Positions 1 through 7,901 of a stretch of DNA of 64,000 bases are shown piece after piece. The stretch is taken from positions 248,001 to 312,000 of the forward strand of contig CAYXOL010000001.1 of NCBI GenBank assembly GCA_964467165.1. Reading direction: 5' to 3'. Below the pieces are notes generated by a model that did no database searches, was not told where the DNA came from, and saw only the letters and a program-made list of their open reading frames with translations. The DNA comes from Clostridium_AD sp964467165 (GTDB taxonomy: Bacteria; Bacillota; Clostridia; Clostridiales; Clostridiaceae). Every line of letters begins with the position of its first letter. Position 1 is the first letter of the stretch. The translations under genes were made by a program, and so were the position numbers.

Positions 1-1151
1 GTATAATTCTCGTAATTTTCTGGAGTTAGGCCCTTGTACTTAATATTTTTTATTAACATATCATAATCATGAATCCTTTGCCCCCCAGTTGTAATTTCAA
101 TGCCTCTAAATAATAAGTCAAAGCTCCGTGTCTCTTCTTCTCCATAAGGCATAGTGTACATTGGTCTTTTTCTTCTTGGATAATGAGTTAAGAATATAAA
201 ATCACAACCTAATTTTTCCTTAGCATATCTGCAAATTAATTTTTCTCCTTCTGGGTCTAAATCTCCATCTAAATCTGTTTTATTATATTCCTTTTCTAAT
301 ATTTCTAAAGCTTCACTAAATTTAATTTTCGGGATTTTGTTTTTTATCCTTGGTATATCTGCCTTTAAGGTTTCTAGATATATATTCCCTTCTTCTTCTA
401 CCTTATTTAAAATAAACTTCAATAATTTTTCTTCCATTTCCATAATATCTTCTTCATCTTTAATAAATCCCATTTCAAAGTCCATACTAATATATTCATT
501 TAAGTGCCTATTTGTATTGTGCTGCTCTGCTCTATAAACATGTGCAACTTCGAAAACTCTCTCAAAGCCAGCTCCCACCATCATTTGTTTATAAAATTGA
601 GGACTTTGAGCAAGGTATGCTTTATTTTCAAAATATTTCACTTCAAACATGTCAGTTCCACCCTCTGCACCCTCTGCAACAATTTTAGGTGTGAATATTT
701 CTGTAAAGCCTTCATTGGTTAGAAATTGTCTAAAACCTTGAACTATAAGATTTTGAATCTTAAATATTGAATTTACTTTTGGATGTCTTAAGCTTAATAC
801 TCTGTTATTTAGCATAGTATCTAAGTTTATCTCTAATTCAGGCTTATTTATCACAATAGGTAACTCTGCTACTGAACTGTTAATCATCTCAAAGTTCTCA
901 ATCAACACTTCATAAGCATTTAATGTATTATTGCTTTCTTTCACTTCTCCCATTATTGATACAACTGATTCTAATTTTACATCGCTAATATCCATAACAC
1001 TATTCTCTACAACACATTGCACCAGACCAGTTCTATCTCTTATAATAATAAAAGTAATAGCCTTTAACTTTCTTACACGATATACCCAACCTTTTATTAA
1101 AGCTTTTTCATTTGTGTGATTTCCTAATTCATTTATCATAATTCTTTCCAT
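1..1151 (-). CDS. aspS: Aspartate--tRNA(Asn) ligase, archaeal-type AspRS (3' end outside window)
   Basis: Class II aminoacyl-tRNA synthetase that charges tRNA with aspartate. About 383 residues are visible; the C-terminus runs off the left edge. An N-terminal OB-fold (about residues 1-100) is followed by the catalytic core. Motif 2 reads VYRAEQHNTNRHLNEYISMD, typical of the archaeal/AspRS2 type rather than the long bacterial AspRS with its GAD insertion. Such enzymes are often non-discriminating and make Asp-tRNA(Asn) for GatCAB amidation; that is family knowledge, not shown here. The ATG at 1151 follows GAGGAGG by 8 bases. The leader upstream carries T-box elements with a probable Asn specifier, which fits this role. 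A gatCAB operon downstream would lie outside the window. Confidence 0.9.
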   Translation of the reverse strand, partial: MERIMINELGNHTNEKALIKGWVYRVRKLKAITFIIIRDRTGLVQCVVENSVMDISDVKLESVVSIMGEVKESNNTLNAYEVLIENFEMINSSVAELPIVINKPELEINLDTMLNNRVLSLRHPKVNSIFKIQNLIVQGFRQFLTNEGFTEIFTPKIVAEGAEGGTDMFEVKYFENKAYLAQSPQFYKQMMVGAGFERVFEVAHVYRAEQHNTNRHLNEYISMDFEMGFIKDEEDIMEMEEKLLKFILNKVEEEGNIYLETLKADIPRIKNKIPKIKFSEALEILEKEYNKTDLDGDLDPEGEKLICRYAKEKLGCDFIFLTHYPRRKRPMYTMPYGEEETRSFDLLFRGIEITTGGQRIHDYDMLIKNIKYKGLTPENYENY

Positions 1152-1182
1152 AATATTTTCCTCCTCAAAAATAATATATTAC

Positions 1183-1220
1183 TAAAAAATAAAGCCCCTT
1201 GAGCCATAAGCTCAAGGGGC
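1183..1220 (-). terminator. Downstream T-box terminator
   Basis: Perfect 11-bp stem GCCCCTTGAGC / GCTCAAGGGGC with a 5-nt loop, then TTTATTTTTT on the minus strand. It is about 30 nt upstream of the aspS start and about 10 nt downstream of the second T-box. Confidence 0.9.
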
Positions 1221-1360
1221 AAAATATTTCGCGGTACCACCCTTGTATAACTTTGTTAATTCAAATTCACCAAATACTAAATAACACCTCCAATAGATTG
1301 AGCTCTAATCTATTGATATACTAATAATATCCAACGATTTCGTTGAAACTAAAGTAAATA

Positions 1361-1395
1361 AAAAAAGCCCTCTCTCCATAATAGGAGTGAAAACT
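1361..1395 (-). terminator. Upstream T-box terminator
   Basis: Twelve-position stem AGTTTTCACTCC / GGAGAGAGGGCT with one A-A mismatch and a 6-nt loop, followed on the minus strand by seven T residues. It directly follows the first T-box sequence. Confidence 0.75.
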
Positions 1396-1489
1396 ATATT
1401 CACGGTACCATCCTAATTTGATAAAGCTAAAAATCAACTAAATCATCTCTAATCCCTTTAACGGGGGAATCCGACTTATCCTACTATAT

Positions 1490-1492
1490 ATT
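1490..1492 (-). promoter_or_regulatory. Probable T-box specifier triplet AAU (Asn)
   Basis: The Stem I 3' side reads GAAAUAUAUAG. Pairing of UAUAG (1484-1488) with CUAUG (1536-1540) leaves A1489 preceded by AAU, matching the usual arrangement of specifier, purine, then helix. AAU is an Asn codon, matching a synthetase for tRNA(Asn). A GAA (Glu) triplet overlaps it by one base. The assignment rests on hand folding by analogy with glyQS T-boxes. Confidence 0.5.
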
Positions 1493-1624
1493 TCAAATAA
1501 GTATCTCCAGGATGTCACTTCAATATTACGTTTCTCATAGAGCTCTCACTATCCTCTACTCGCTTTGGATACTAGGTTAATATTTACTATTCCCTTCAAA
1601 GAATTCTGAATATTCATTTTCTAT

Positions 1625-1653
1625 ATAATACATCATATTTTTTTCATTGTCAA
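1625..1653 (-). promoter_or_regulatory. Promoter of aspS T-box transcript
   Basis: TTGACA (1648-1653) and TATTAT (1625-1630) on the minus strand are separated by 17 bases. Transcription should begin near 1618, just ahead of the T-box Stem I. Confidence 0.75.
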
Positions 1654-1663
1654 TATACTTTTT

Positions 1664-2224
1664 TTATATCTTCATAGCTTTTGCTAAGGCATTAATTTTG
1701 CTTAATGTCTTCCAATTACGAACAGTTGTTGGCACCTTTAATTTGTAAAGATTATTAGCAAGTTTTGAATCCCGAATACTATGCTGGAATAAAAGATACA
1801 CTTCTCTCCCTACAATTCGATATTTATCACTTTCACTTTTGTAAGCAGCTATAGACTCAATATTTTCGTTTAAAGGATTATGTACCAATAAAGCTACATA
1901 TAGAATCTCTACCTCGGACAATGCCTTCGATTCTCTTACTTCATCCTCAGAGAATGGGCAGTTCAAAATAATCCGTTCTAACTCTTCAGCCGTTCTCAAA
2001 ATAATTTTTACGCAAATTCCAAAAACCGCCTCAATTTCATGCTCAATTTTACTGTTAAGAGATTCCTCAGTTTCATTTGATTTAAATAGAACATTTCCAC
2101 TTTGAATATATGTTTTCACATCACAAAGTCCTATTGATTCCAATACCTGCCTCAATTCAGCCATCTTAATTATATTCTTTCCACCTACGTTTATACCTCT
2201 TAATAAGGCTATATAAATAGTCAT
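1664..2224 (-). CDS. DUF1697 family protein
   Basis: A 186-residue protein with the DUF1697 N-terminal signature IALLRGINVGGKN (residues 4-16), then the conserved TYIQSGNVLF segment (about residues 38-47). The family is widespread and small, and its biochemical role is unknown to me. Length is normal for the family. The ATG is preceded by AGGAGGGCTTGGAAT, a good ribosome binding site. It reads in the same direction as aspS, but the aspS promoter lies between them, so it is probably a separate transcription unit with its own promoter near 2275-2303. Confidence 0.85.
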   Translation of the reverse strand: MTIYIALLRGINVGGKNIIKMAELRQVLESIGLCDVKTYIQSGNVLFKSNETEESLNSKIEHEIEAVFGICVKIILRTAEELERIILNCPFSEDEVRESKALSEVEILYVALLVHNPLNENIESIAAYKSESDKYRIVGREVYLLFQHSIRDSKLANNLYKLKVPTTVRNWKTLSKINALAKAMKI

Positions 2225-2274
2225 ATTCCAAGCCCTCCTTTATTTTAAATTAAACCCCAGAAAACATAATATGG

Positions 2275-2303
2275 TATAATAAGACAAGAGTTGTTTGTAT
2301 CAA
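2275..2303 (-). promoter_or_regulatory. Candidate promoter of the DUF1697 gene
   Basis: TTGATA (2298-2303) and ATTATA/TATTAT (2275-2281) on the minus strand are spaced 16-17 bases apart, about 50 bases ahead of the start codon. Sequence match only; the region is very AT-rich. Confidence 0.4.
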
Positions 2304-2788
2304 TGATTTCATCTGTTTTATCTATAAAAATTTCAAGTGTTATATTTTTCCCATCATATATTATATATTATACCCTTTTTATGGATTTAATATATTTTTA
2401 AAAACATATATTCCCACATATTCATATATGATGAGTACAATTTCTATTATATTTGTTATAGTAGCTTATTATATAAATAGGCATTCTAAACTCACTTAAG
2501 CAATATTAAATAAGTTATAAAACTTCTTATTAACCTTTAATTTAGGGCAATTATATTGACTATTTTATACATTACAATCCCTCAAGCTATAAGAAACTCA
2601 ATACCACCGCTTATGAATGCATTTTCTAGAGTCTTAAAAATGCCCCCTAATATCTGTAATTTCGATAACAGAGCTTACAAATTTAAGTTATATCCAAAGT
2701 ATAAACAAAAAAATATAATAGGCAAAACCTTTGGATGTGCCCAGAATGCGAGGTGAATAGTTCACTATCAAGAAAAAATTAATAAACA
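2304..2788. other. AT-rich non-coding stretch
   Basis: No convincing gene. A 66-codon open frame at 2556-2756 lacks a ribosome binding site and family resemblance. I see nothing structured apart from the terminator at its right end. Confidence 0.6.
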
Positions 2789-2815
2789 AAACCCATATTA
2801 CTTAAATATGGGTTT
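2789..2815 (-). terminator. Terminator of the ferritin-like gene
   Basis: Perfect 11-bp inverted repeat AAACCCATATT / AATATGGGTTT with a 5-nt loop. T-rich sequence follows on the minus strand, about 70 nt past the stop codon of the gene at 2884-3369. Confidence 0.75.
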
Positions 2816-2883
2816 GCGTGTGACGATATAAAGTATAAAAGATATAATTCTATTAGTTGGATATTATTCAGCTATCCTAATAA

Positions 2884-3369
2884 CTAAGCTATTATTTCCT
2901 CTAGCAATTTTGAAAAATATGCTGCATGAGCCTTTTCCTCTTCAAGTATACTAAAGACTACCGCTTTAGCCTCTTCTTCAGATGTATTCTCATACATTTT
3001 TGTATAAACAACTATCGCAAGTTCCTCCATTTTAATTGAATAAGTTATTGTTGACTTTAAATCTGTAAACGCATCTCTTGGCTTTTCCTCTTTACTAAAA
3101 ACTTGATTTTCTATTAAATTACTCAAATATTTAGTTACGTCTGGATTAAATATATATTCAGAATCAGCTTCTTTATTGTTTCTTAATTCATCAAAAAGTT
3201 TTTTAAATTTTTCTCTATGAACGAATTCTTGACCAGCAGTGAGTAATAAAAATTCTTTAGTTTTACCTTTTGCATGGCTAGCTCCGTCCATATAAAAATT
3301 ATAACCCTCATCTTCCATTTGCATAGCAATTTTAAGCATTTCAAGTCCACTAAAAGTATTATTTGTCAT
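2884..3369 (-). CDS. Ferritin-like (rubrerythrin-type) four-helix protein
   Basis: A 161-residue protein with rubrerythrin-like di-iron helices: QMEDEGYNFY (residues 17-26), EFVHREKF (48-55), KMEELAIVVY (about 113-122) and a C-terminal EEEKAHAAYF. These supply the Glu and ExxH ligands expected of a di-iron centre. There is no C-terminal rubredoxin domain, so this is a sulerythrin-like or ferritin-family member. Family members handle peroxide or iron; the physiological substrate cannot be read from sequence. The gene stands alone with a strong site (GGAAGGGAGCG) and its own terminator. Confidence 0.85.
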   Translation of the reverse strand: MTNNTFSGLEMLKIAMQMEDEGYNFYMDGASHAKGKTKEFLLLTAGQEFVHREKFKKLFDELRNNKEADSEYIFNPDVTKYLSNLIENQVFSKEEKPRDAFTDLKSTITYSIKMEELAIVVYTKMYENTSEEEAKAVVFSILEEEKAHAAYFSKLLEEIIA

Positions 3370-3506
3370 AATATCGCTCCCTTCCTATTCTTGTCTCTAA
3401 TTTAAATTTATACATCTTCACCATAAATTTCATAGAAATGTTCTAACTTAATTTTACACTCTTTTTATATAAAGATGTACTAAAATAGTGAATGTTCATA
3501 TTTTGT

Positions 3507-4484
3507 CTACAATACCTGTAGTTCAGGCACAACATTTGGAGGAACTTCTCCAAGAACTGCTTTAATAAGGTTTTCTGCAGCTACCATGCACATAGCAAAG
3601 CGTGTTTTTTCAGTAGCACTACCAACATGTGGAAGAGTGACTACATTAGGCATTTTAAGTAGAGGATTATCAGAATTAATGGGTTCTATTTCATAAACAT
3701 CTAGTCCCGCCGCATAGATTTTATTTTTTTCAAGCGCTTCTATTAAAGCCTTCTCATTTACTGTATCACCTCTAGATGCATTTATAAATATGGCAGTATT
3801 TTTCATCTTATTAAATTCCTTAGTATCTATTAGATGATAGGTTTCCTTTGTAAGCGGAGGCATAACTACGATGAAGTCAGATTTTCGCAAAAGTGAGTCA
3901 AAGTCACAATACTTTACCTCTAGCCTTTCCTCGGCCTCCACTTTTCTGTTTCTATTATAATACAATACTTCCATATCAAATCCAAACTTAGCTCTTTTAG
4001 CTACTACTTCGCCTATCCTGCCCATGCCTATAATCCCTAAAGTAGCATGATGAACATCTAACCCACAAATATTTTCCTCATCTCTAGGTATCCATTTTTC
4101 ATCTTTCACATACCTATCTAATTCTACAATTCTTCTGGAAGAACATAGCATTAATCCTAGTATTAAATCTGCTACAGTATCATTTAGCACAGAAGGCGTA
4201 TTCGTACCTAGAATTTTTTTTCTCTCCATTGCTTCTAAATCAAAATTATTGTATCCCACCGTAATATTACTTACCACTTTTAGTTTTGGAGCATGCTTTA
4301 ATAGTTCCTCATCAATTCTTACATCTGTAAGCATTACACCTTCTTTGTCTGCAAGCTTTTCAAACAGTATTTCTTTTGGAATTTTCTCATGAAAATCCCA
4401 TTTTTCGTAGTTGCAATACTTAGCAATATATTCCTCTACCTCTTTGGGCACCCTTTCGGCAATATATACATTTGGTTTATTCAT
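3507..4484 (-). CDS. D-isomer-specific 2-hydroxyacid dehydrogenase (glyoxylate/hydroxypyruvate reductase type)
   Basis: NAD(P)-dependent reduction of a 2-oxoacid such as glyoxylate or hydroxypyruvate to the D-hydroxyacid. The 325 residues match the family length. The Rossmann motif GIIGMGRIGE lies at about 150-159. The catalytic triad is visible as Arg238 (NASRGD), Glu267 (YEIEP) and His286 (LPHVGSA). The cofactor loop after the second strand reads YYNRNRK, whose basic residues suggest NADPH, but this is inference. It is cytosolic and monocistronic. The substrate is not determined by sequence; phosphoglycerate or erythronate-type substrates remain possible. Confidence 0.9.
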   Translation of the reverse strand: MNKPNVYIAERVPKEVEEYIAKYCNYEKWDFHEKIPKEILFEKLADKEGVMLTDVRIDEELLKHAPKLKVVSNITVGYNNFDLEAMERKKILGTNTPSVLNDTVADLILGLMLCSSRRIVELDRYVKDEKWIPRDEENICGLDVHHATLGIIGMGRIGEVVAKRAKFGFDMEVLYYNRNRKVEAEERLEVKYCDFDSLLRKSDFIVVMPPLTKETYHLIDTKEFNKMKNTAIFINASRGDTVNEKALIEALEKNKIYAAGLDVYEIEPINSDNPLLKMPNVVTLPHVGSATEKTRFAMCMVAAENLIKAVLGEVPPNVVPELQVL

Positions 4485-4830
4485 AATTTTCCACCTCGTT
4501 AATTTCGGTTTAGATTTTTGTTACTTTAATTTATGTACTTATAAAAATTTAAAATCTAACAATTTGGATATTCGGTATAAAACTTATAACCCTTTTGTCA
4601 TTCTTTGAACCTCGTTTATAATACCACACTGAAAAACGCCTAATTTTATTAGACCACATCTCTACATCATACTTCAATACTTTTTATAATATATCTTCCA
4701 TATTTCAAATCATGTAAGCATATTTTGTTCTTCAAATTCTTCCTTAATAAAAGTGGCATTTTTTTGTTCTCCCTGTCATAGTGGAGTACAAAATCCATGC
4801 TTTTTTAATACTTGATTGTTTGCTATTTTC
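4485..4830. other. Intergenic region without recognised gene
   Basis: About 345 bases between the dehydrogenase start and the stop of the membrane-protein gene. AT-rich; I see no convincing ORF, RNA motif or strong terminator. Confidence 0.6.
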
Positions 4831-5391
4831 TTATGCCAATTCCCCTTTACATTTTTTAAACACTAATGCAACAGAAATTCCTGCAAACATTTGAAGAATG
4901 CCTACAATAATGATAAAAATAATTCGAGCCTCTGAATATAGGTTTATTGAGAATGGTTCAAACGCTAAATATATTAAAGATATAATTAAATAGAACTTCA
5001 TTGAAAACATAACACTTTCTACAAGTTCATTTAATCCTCGTTCTATGCAAAGCACGTAAACTCCTGTGCATAAAATATATATAAGATAAATTTTAATTAT
5101 TATAATTATAGAACCAATTATCAATGTGATTAATCCCACATTGTAGATTCCACCAGTTAAAATATTGCTTCTAGGATCATTCCATATGTCTTTTAATGTA
5201 AGTAATATTAATAGCATAGCAGGTATTTTCCCTTTTTCATATAATTTATATTGGGATGATAAAATACCTAGTCCAGAATAAATCAAGCTATACCCTATAA
5301 AATCTGGTAGTATATTTATAAAACCTATGTTTATATTAAAACTAATGATAACCATAGCCCAAAATAATCGTTTATAACCTTTAGCATACAT
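4831..5391 (-). CDS. Integral membrane protein of unknown function
   Basis: A 186-residue hydrophobic protein with about five predicted membrane segments (near residues 10-28, 32-50, 55-68, 82-118 and 128-180), ending in a short charged tail. I do not recognise the family. It starts 2 nt after the stop of the gene at 5394-6224, with its ribosome binding site (GGGGAG) inside that gene, so the two are translationally linked and probably act together. No catalytic motif is visible. Confidence 0.7.
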   Translation of the reverse strand: MYAKGYKRLFWAMVIISFNINIGFINILPDFIGYSLIYSGLGILSSQYKLYEKGKIPAMLLILLTLKDIWNDPRSNILTGGIYNVGLITLIIGSIIIIIKIYLIYILCTGVYVLCIERGLNELVESVMFSMKFYLIISLIYLAFEPFSINLYSEARIIFIIIVGILQMFAGISVALVFKKCKGELA

Positions 5392-5393
5392 TT

Positions 5394-6224
5394 TTACTCC
5401 CCACCCCCACTATTTTTCAATTCATCTATATCAAAATACTCTGGAGATTGCATATGCACATTAAAATAGCAATGAGTACTTTCTTTATTGCCCTGTGAAT
5501 CTTGGGTTAAAATATTCAAAGGATAACTATATGCATTATTTTGTTTTCTAAGATTCCCCTTAAAATTAAATCCATAATTTATATAAACTATTTCACCTTT
5601 TTTTAAATTCATAGGAAACTTAATGTCAGAAAGTAATCTATTATTAACTTTAATTTCTAATATATCTTTAACCTCTTCATTAAATTTACCACTTACTCCT
5701 GTAATCATTAAATCTTTATCAGCTTTAAGATTGGAACTGCCAGTATTATCACTAGATGATGAAGCACTATAAAATTTAAAGGCACTGGTGGCCACTTCAT
5801 CACTAAAGAGATATATCTTCCCTAAATTAACATTCATAGTTTTTCCATCTGAGAATTCAATCAGTGCTTTTGTAATAATCTTATTCTTATATTCCTCTGG
5901 TATTGGCTCTACATTACTATTCACAATATTAACTCTGATAGCTTTTAACATATAATACCGTTTATCGCTATTGACATCAGTATTAGTAAAATTCATATGT
6001 TGTTCCCCTATTTCAGGAAATATGATACTGGATATTTCAGTTTGTGAACTTAGATTTTTAATATAGTATAGATCAAAATCATTCATACCTTGTGGTATAT
6101 CATAATAATGATTTATAAACAAAGGCTCTTTAAGAACTTTATTTTGGTAATAAGCTATATTCAAAATCCAGCACAGCACTAAAATCGCCAACCCCCAAAT
6201 TATGTATTTTTTATTGAAATTCAT
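5394..6224 (-). CDS. Membrane-anchored extracytoplasmic protein of unknown function
   Basis: The start is placed at the ATG at 6224, which follows AGAGGGGG; an in-frame ATG 13 codons upstream has no such site. The 276-residue product has one N-terminal membrane segment (IIWGLAILVLCWILNIAYY, about 7-25) with no cleavage site or lipobox, then a hydrophilic beta-rich domain that should face outward. A Ser/Asp-rich linker (SASSSSDNTGSS) sits mid-protein. It is cotranscribed with the following membrane protein. I do not recognise the domain. Confidence 0.7.
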   Translation of the reverse strand: MNFNKKYIIWGLAILVLCWILNIAYYQNKVLKEPLFINHYYDIPQGMNDFDLYYIKNLSSQTEISSIIFPEIGEQHMNFTNTDVNSDKRYYMLKAIRVNIVNSNVEPIPEEYKNKIITKALIEFSDGKTMNVNLGKIYLFSDEVATSAFKFYSASSSSDNTGSSNLKADKDLMITGVSGKFNEEVKDILEIKVNNRLLSDIKFPMNLKKGEIVYINYGFNFKGNLRKQNNAYSYPLNILTQDSQGNKESTHCYFNVHMQSPEYFDIDELKNSGGGE

Positions 6225-6551
6225 AATTATGCCCCCTCTTGTTGTAAACCATTCTACTAACACAATTCAACAAGACCCTACTGTTTCCTTTAAAAATTAC
6301 ATAAAAAAATTTCTCTATAATATTTACTTTTACTTAGATTCTACTTACCTTTATGCACAACTATACTACATATCTAATACTTTTCTATAAAATATTTTAT
6401 AAGCTATTTATTTAAATATAAGTAACAGTTACCCTCGTCTTGAAAATCAAGGTAATTTGATGTATTATAATAGAATAATTCAATACTAAAATTGCATAGT
6501 AGAATTGTAAAAAAATAAATTATAATGCTAAGCTTAAATAGGAGTACATAT
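6225..6551. other. Divergent intergenic region
   Basis: About 327 bases between the divergent envelope operon and the glycosyltransferase. TATAAT-like sequence at about 6464-6473 may serve the rightward gene. No structured RNA is evident. Confidence 0.5.
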
Positions 6552-7796
6552 ATGAAAAAAATATTAAATATACTTGCGCAAAAACCTGATAAAACGGGAA
6601 GCGGAATATATATGCAAGCACTTGTTAAAGAAGCGGATATAAAGGGCTATGAGCAGGCTGTAGTTGCAGGGATATCTGTAAAAGATGAAGATGTTTATTT
6701 TGATGTAAAGAAAGATATTACCTTCTATCTTGTTACGTTTGAAACAAAGGAATTACCTTTTCCTGTTGTAGGAATGAGTGATGTAATGCCCTATGAAAGC
6801 ACTAGATATAGGGATTTATCTGAAGATATATTAGAAAAATGGAAAAGTGAGTTTTCTTTAACTATAGATAAAGCTGTAAAAGAGTTTAAACCTGATATAA
6901 TTATATGCCATCATATATGGATTTTAGCAGCTATGGTAAGGGAAATGTATCCAAATAGAAATATAATAGCCATTTGCCATGGAACTGATTTAAGACAATT
7001 AGAGACTTTTAGAAAAATTGATAGCCCGTTTTCAAAGAATGTAGTCAAATATGTACTACATAATTGTAAAAACCTAGATGTGGTAATTGCTCCTCAAAGC
7101 GCTAAAAAAAATTTGCTAATTAACCAATATGGGATAGATAAAAATAAAGTAAGAGTAGCTGGACCTGGTTTTAATCCAGATATATTCTACATGGAGGAAA
7201 ATAAAGATTTAAGCACTAATATAAAAATAGTTTATGCAGGTAAATTAAGCTATTCTAAAGGGGTTCCTAATTTAATTAATGCCATAAATTTATTAGAGAA
7301 TTACCACAAGGGCATTGAACTTTATCTTGTAGGCTCTGGAGCAGGAGATGAAGCAAAAGATATACTGAAAATTTGTAGGGATCACACCTGTAGTTTTAAT
7401 ATTAATGTTTTGGGCTCCATTCCCCAAAAGGAGCTAGGGCATCTTTTTAGACTTTGTGACATATTAGTACTGCCCTCTTTTTATGAAGGCCTACCACTGG
7501 TATTAATAGAGGCTATGGCTTGTGGTTTAAAAGTAGTTGTAACAGATTTACCAGGTATACGCCAATGGATGGGGAGAAGCATAAATAGTAGTGGAGTTAT
7601 AGAATACTTACCTTTGCCAGGGATGAAAGACATAGATATTCCCGTAGAAGAAGATATATCAAAGTTTGAAATAAGTTTAAGCTCGGCGATTATTAAGCAA
7701 CTAGAAAATAAGTTAGTGATAAGTGAAGAACTTAAAAATGCTATCAATAAGAAATCTTGGAAAAGTGCCTTTGTAGACATAGAAAGGTCATTTTAA
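6552..7796 (+). CDS. Glycosyltransferase family 4 (GT-B fold)
   Basis: The start is taken at ATG 6552 (MKKILNILAQ), preceded by AGGAG at 8 bases; an upstream in-frame ATG lacks a site. The 414-residue protein has the GT-B layout: an N-terminal acceptor domain with SGIYMQALVKEA and HGTDLR, then a C-terminal nucleotide-sugar domain beginning VYAGKLSYSKGVPNLI. The donor-binding motif PSFYEGLPLVLIEAMACG has the E-x7-E pattern of GT4. It should transfer a sugar from a nucleotide donor in the cytosol; donor and acceptor are unknown. The gene stands alone, so it is not in a polysaccharide locus here. Confidence 0.85.
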   Translation: MKKILNILAQKPDKTGSGIYMQALVKEADIKGYEQAVVAGISVKDEDVYFDVKKDITFYLVTFETKELPFPVVGMSDVMPYESTRYRDLSEDILEKWKSEFSLTIDKAVKEFKPDIIICHHIWILAAMVREMYPNRNIIAICHGTDLRQLETFRKIDSPFSKNVVKYVLHNCKNLDVVIAPQSAKKNLLINQYGIDKNKVRVAGPGFNPDIFYMEENKDLSTNIKIVYAGKLSYSKGVPNLINAINLLENYHKGIELYLVGSGAGDEAKDILKICRDHTCSFNINVLGSIPQKELGHLFRLCDILVLPSFYEGLPLVLIEAMACGLKVVVTDLPGIRQWMGRSINSSGVIEYLPLPGMKDIDIPVEEDISKFEISLSSAIIKQLENKLVISEELKNAINKKSWKSAFVDIERSF

Positions 7797-7825
7797 CCTT
7801 TGATAGTACAATATCTTTCAAATTA

Positions 7826-7870
7826 AAAGCACTAAAAGTTAACCCTAGATTTGGTTACTTTTAGTGCTTT
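7826..7870. terminator. Bidirectional terminator
   Basis: Long inverted repeat, AAAGCACTAAAAGTTAACC against GGTTACTTTTAGTGCTTT with one bulge, flanked by A and T runs. It lies between the convergent genes ending at 7796 and 7902. Confidence 0.85.
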
Positions 7871-7901
7871 ATTTATTAGTCTATGCTACTTACATTTGTT
7901 T

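Larger units (their letters stand above)
1152..1618 (-). promoter_or_regulatory. T-box leader with two antiterminator/terminator modules
   Basis: On the minus strand, about 470 nt of leader precede aspS. A Stem I start (AGTGAGAG, 1543-1550) and specifier region are followed by a first T-box (AGGATGGTACCGTG, core 1401-1420) and terminator (1361-1395). A second T-box (AGGGTGGTACCGCG, core 1230-1246) and terminator (1183-1220) follow. The second module shows no canonical Stem I; only simple hairpins lie between them, for example CAATAGATT/AATCTATTG at about 1285-1316. Uncharged tRNA is known to stabilise the antiterminator by pairing its CCA end with the T-box bulge. Confidence 0.9.

Noticed and set aside
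2556..2756. 66-codon open frame in an intergenic region
   Set aside because: No ribosome binding site, low-complexity AT-driven composition and no family resemblance.
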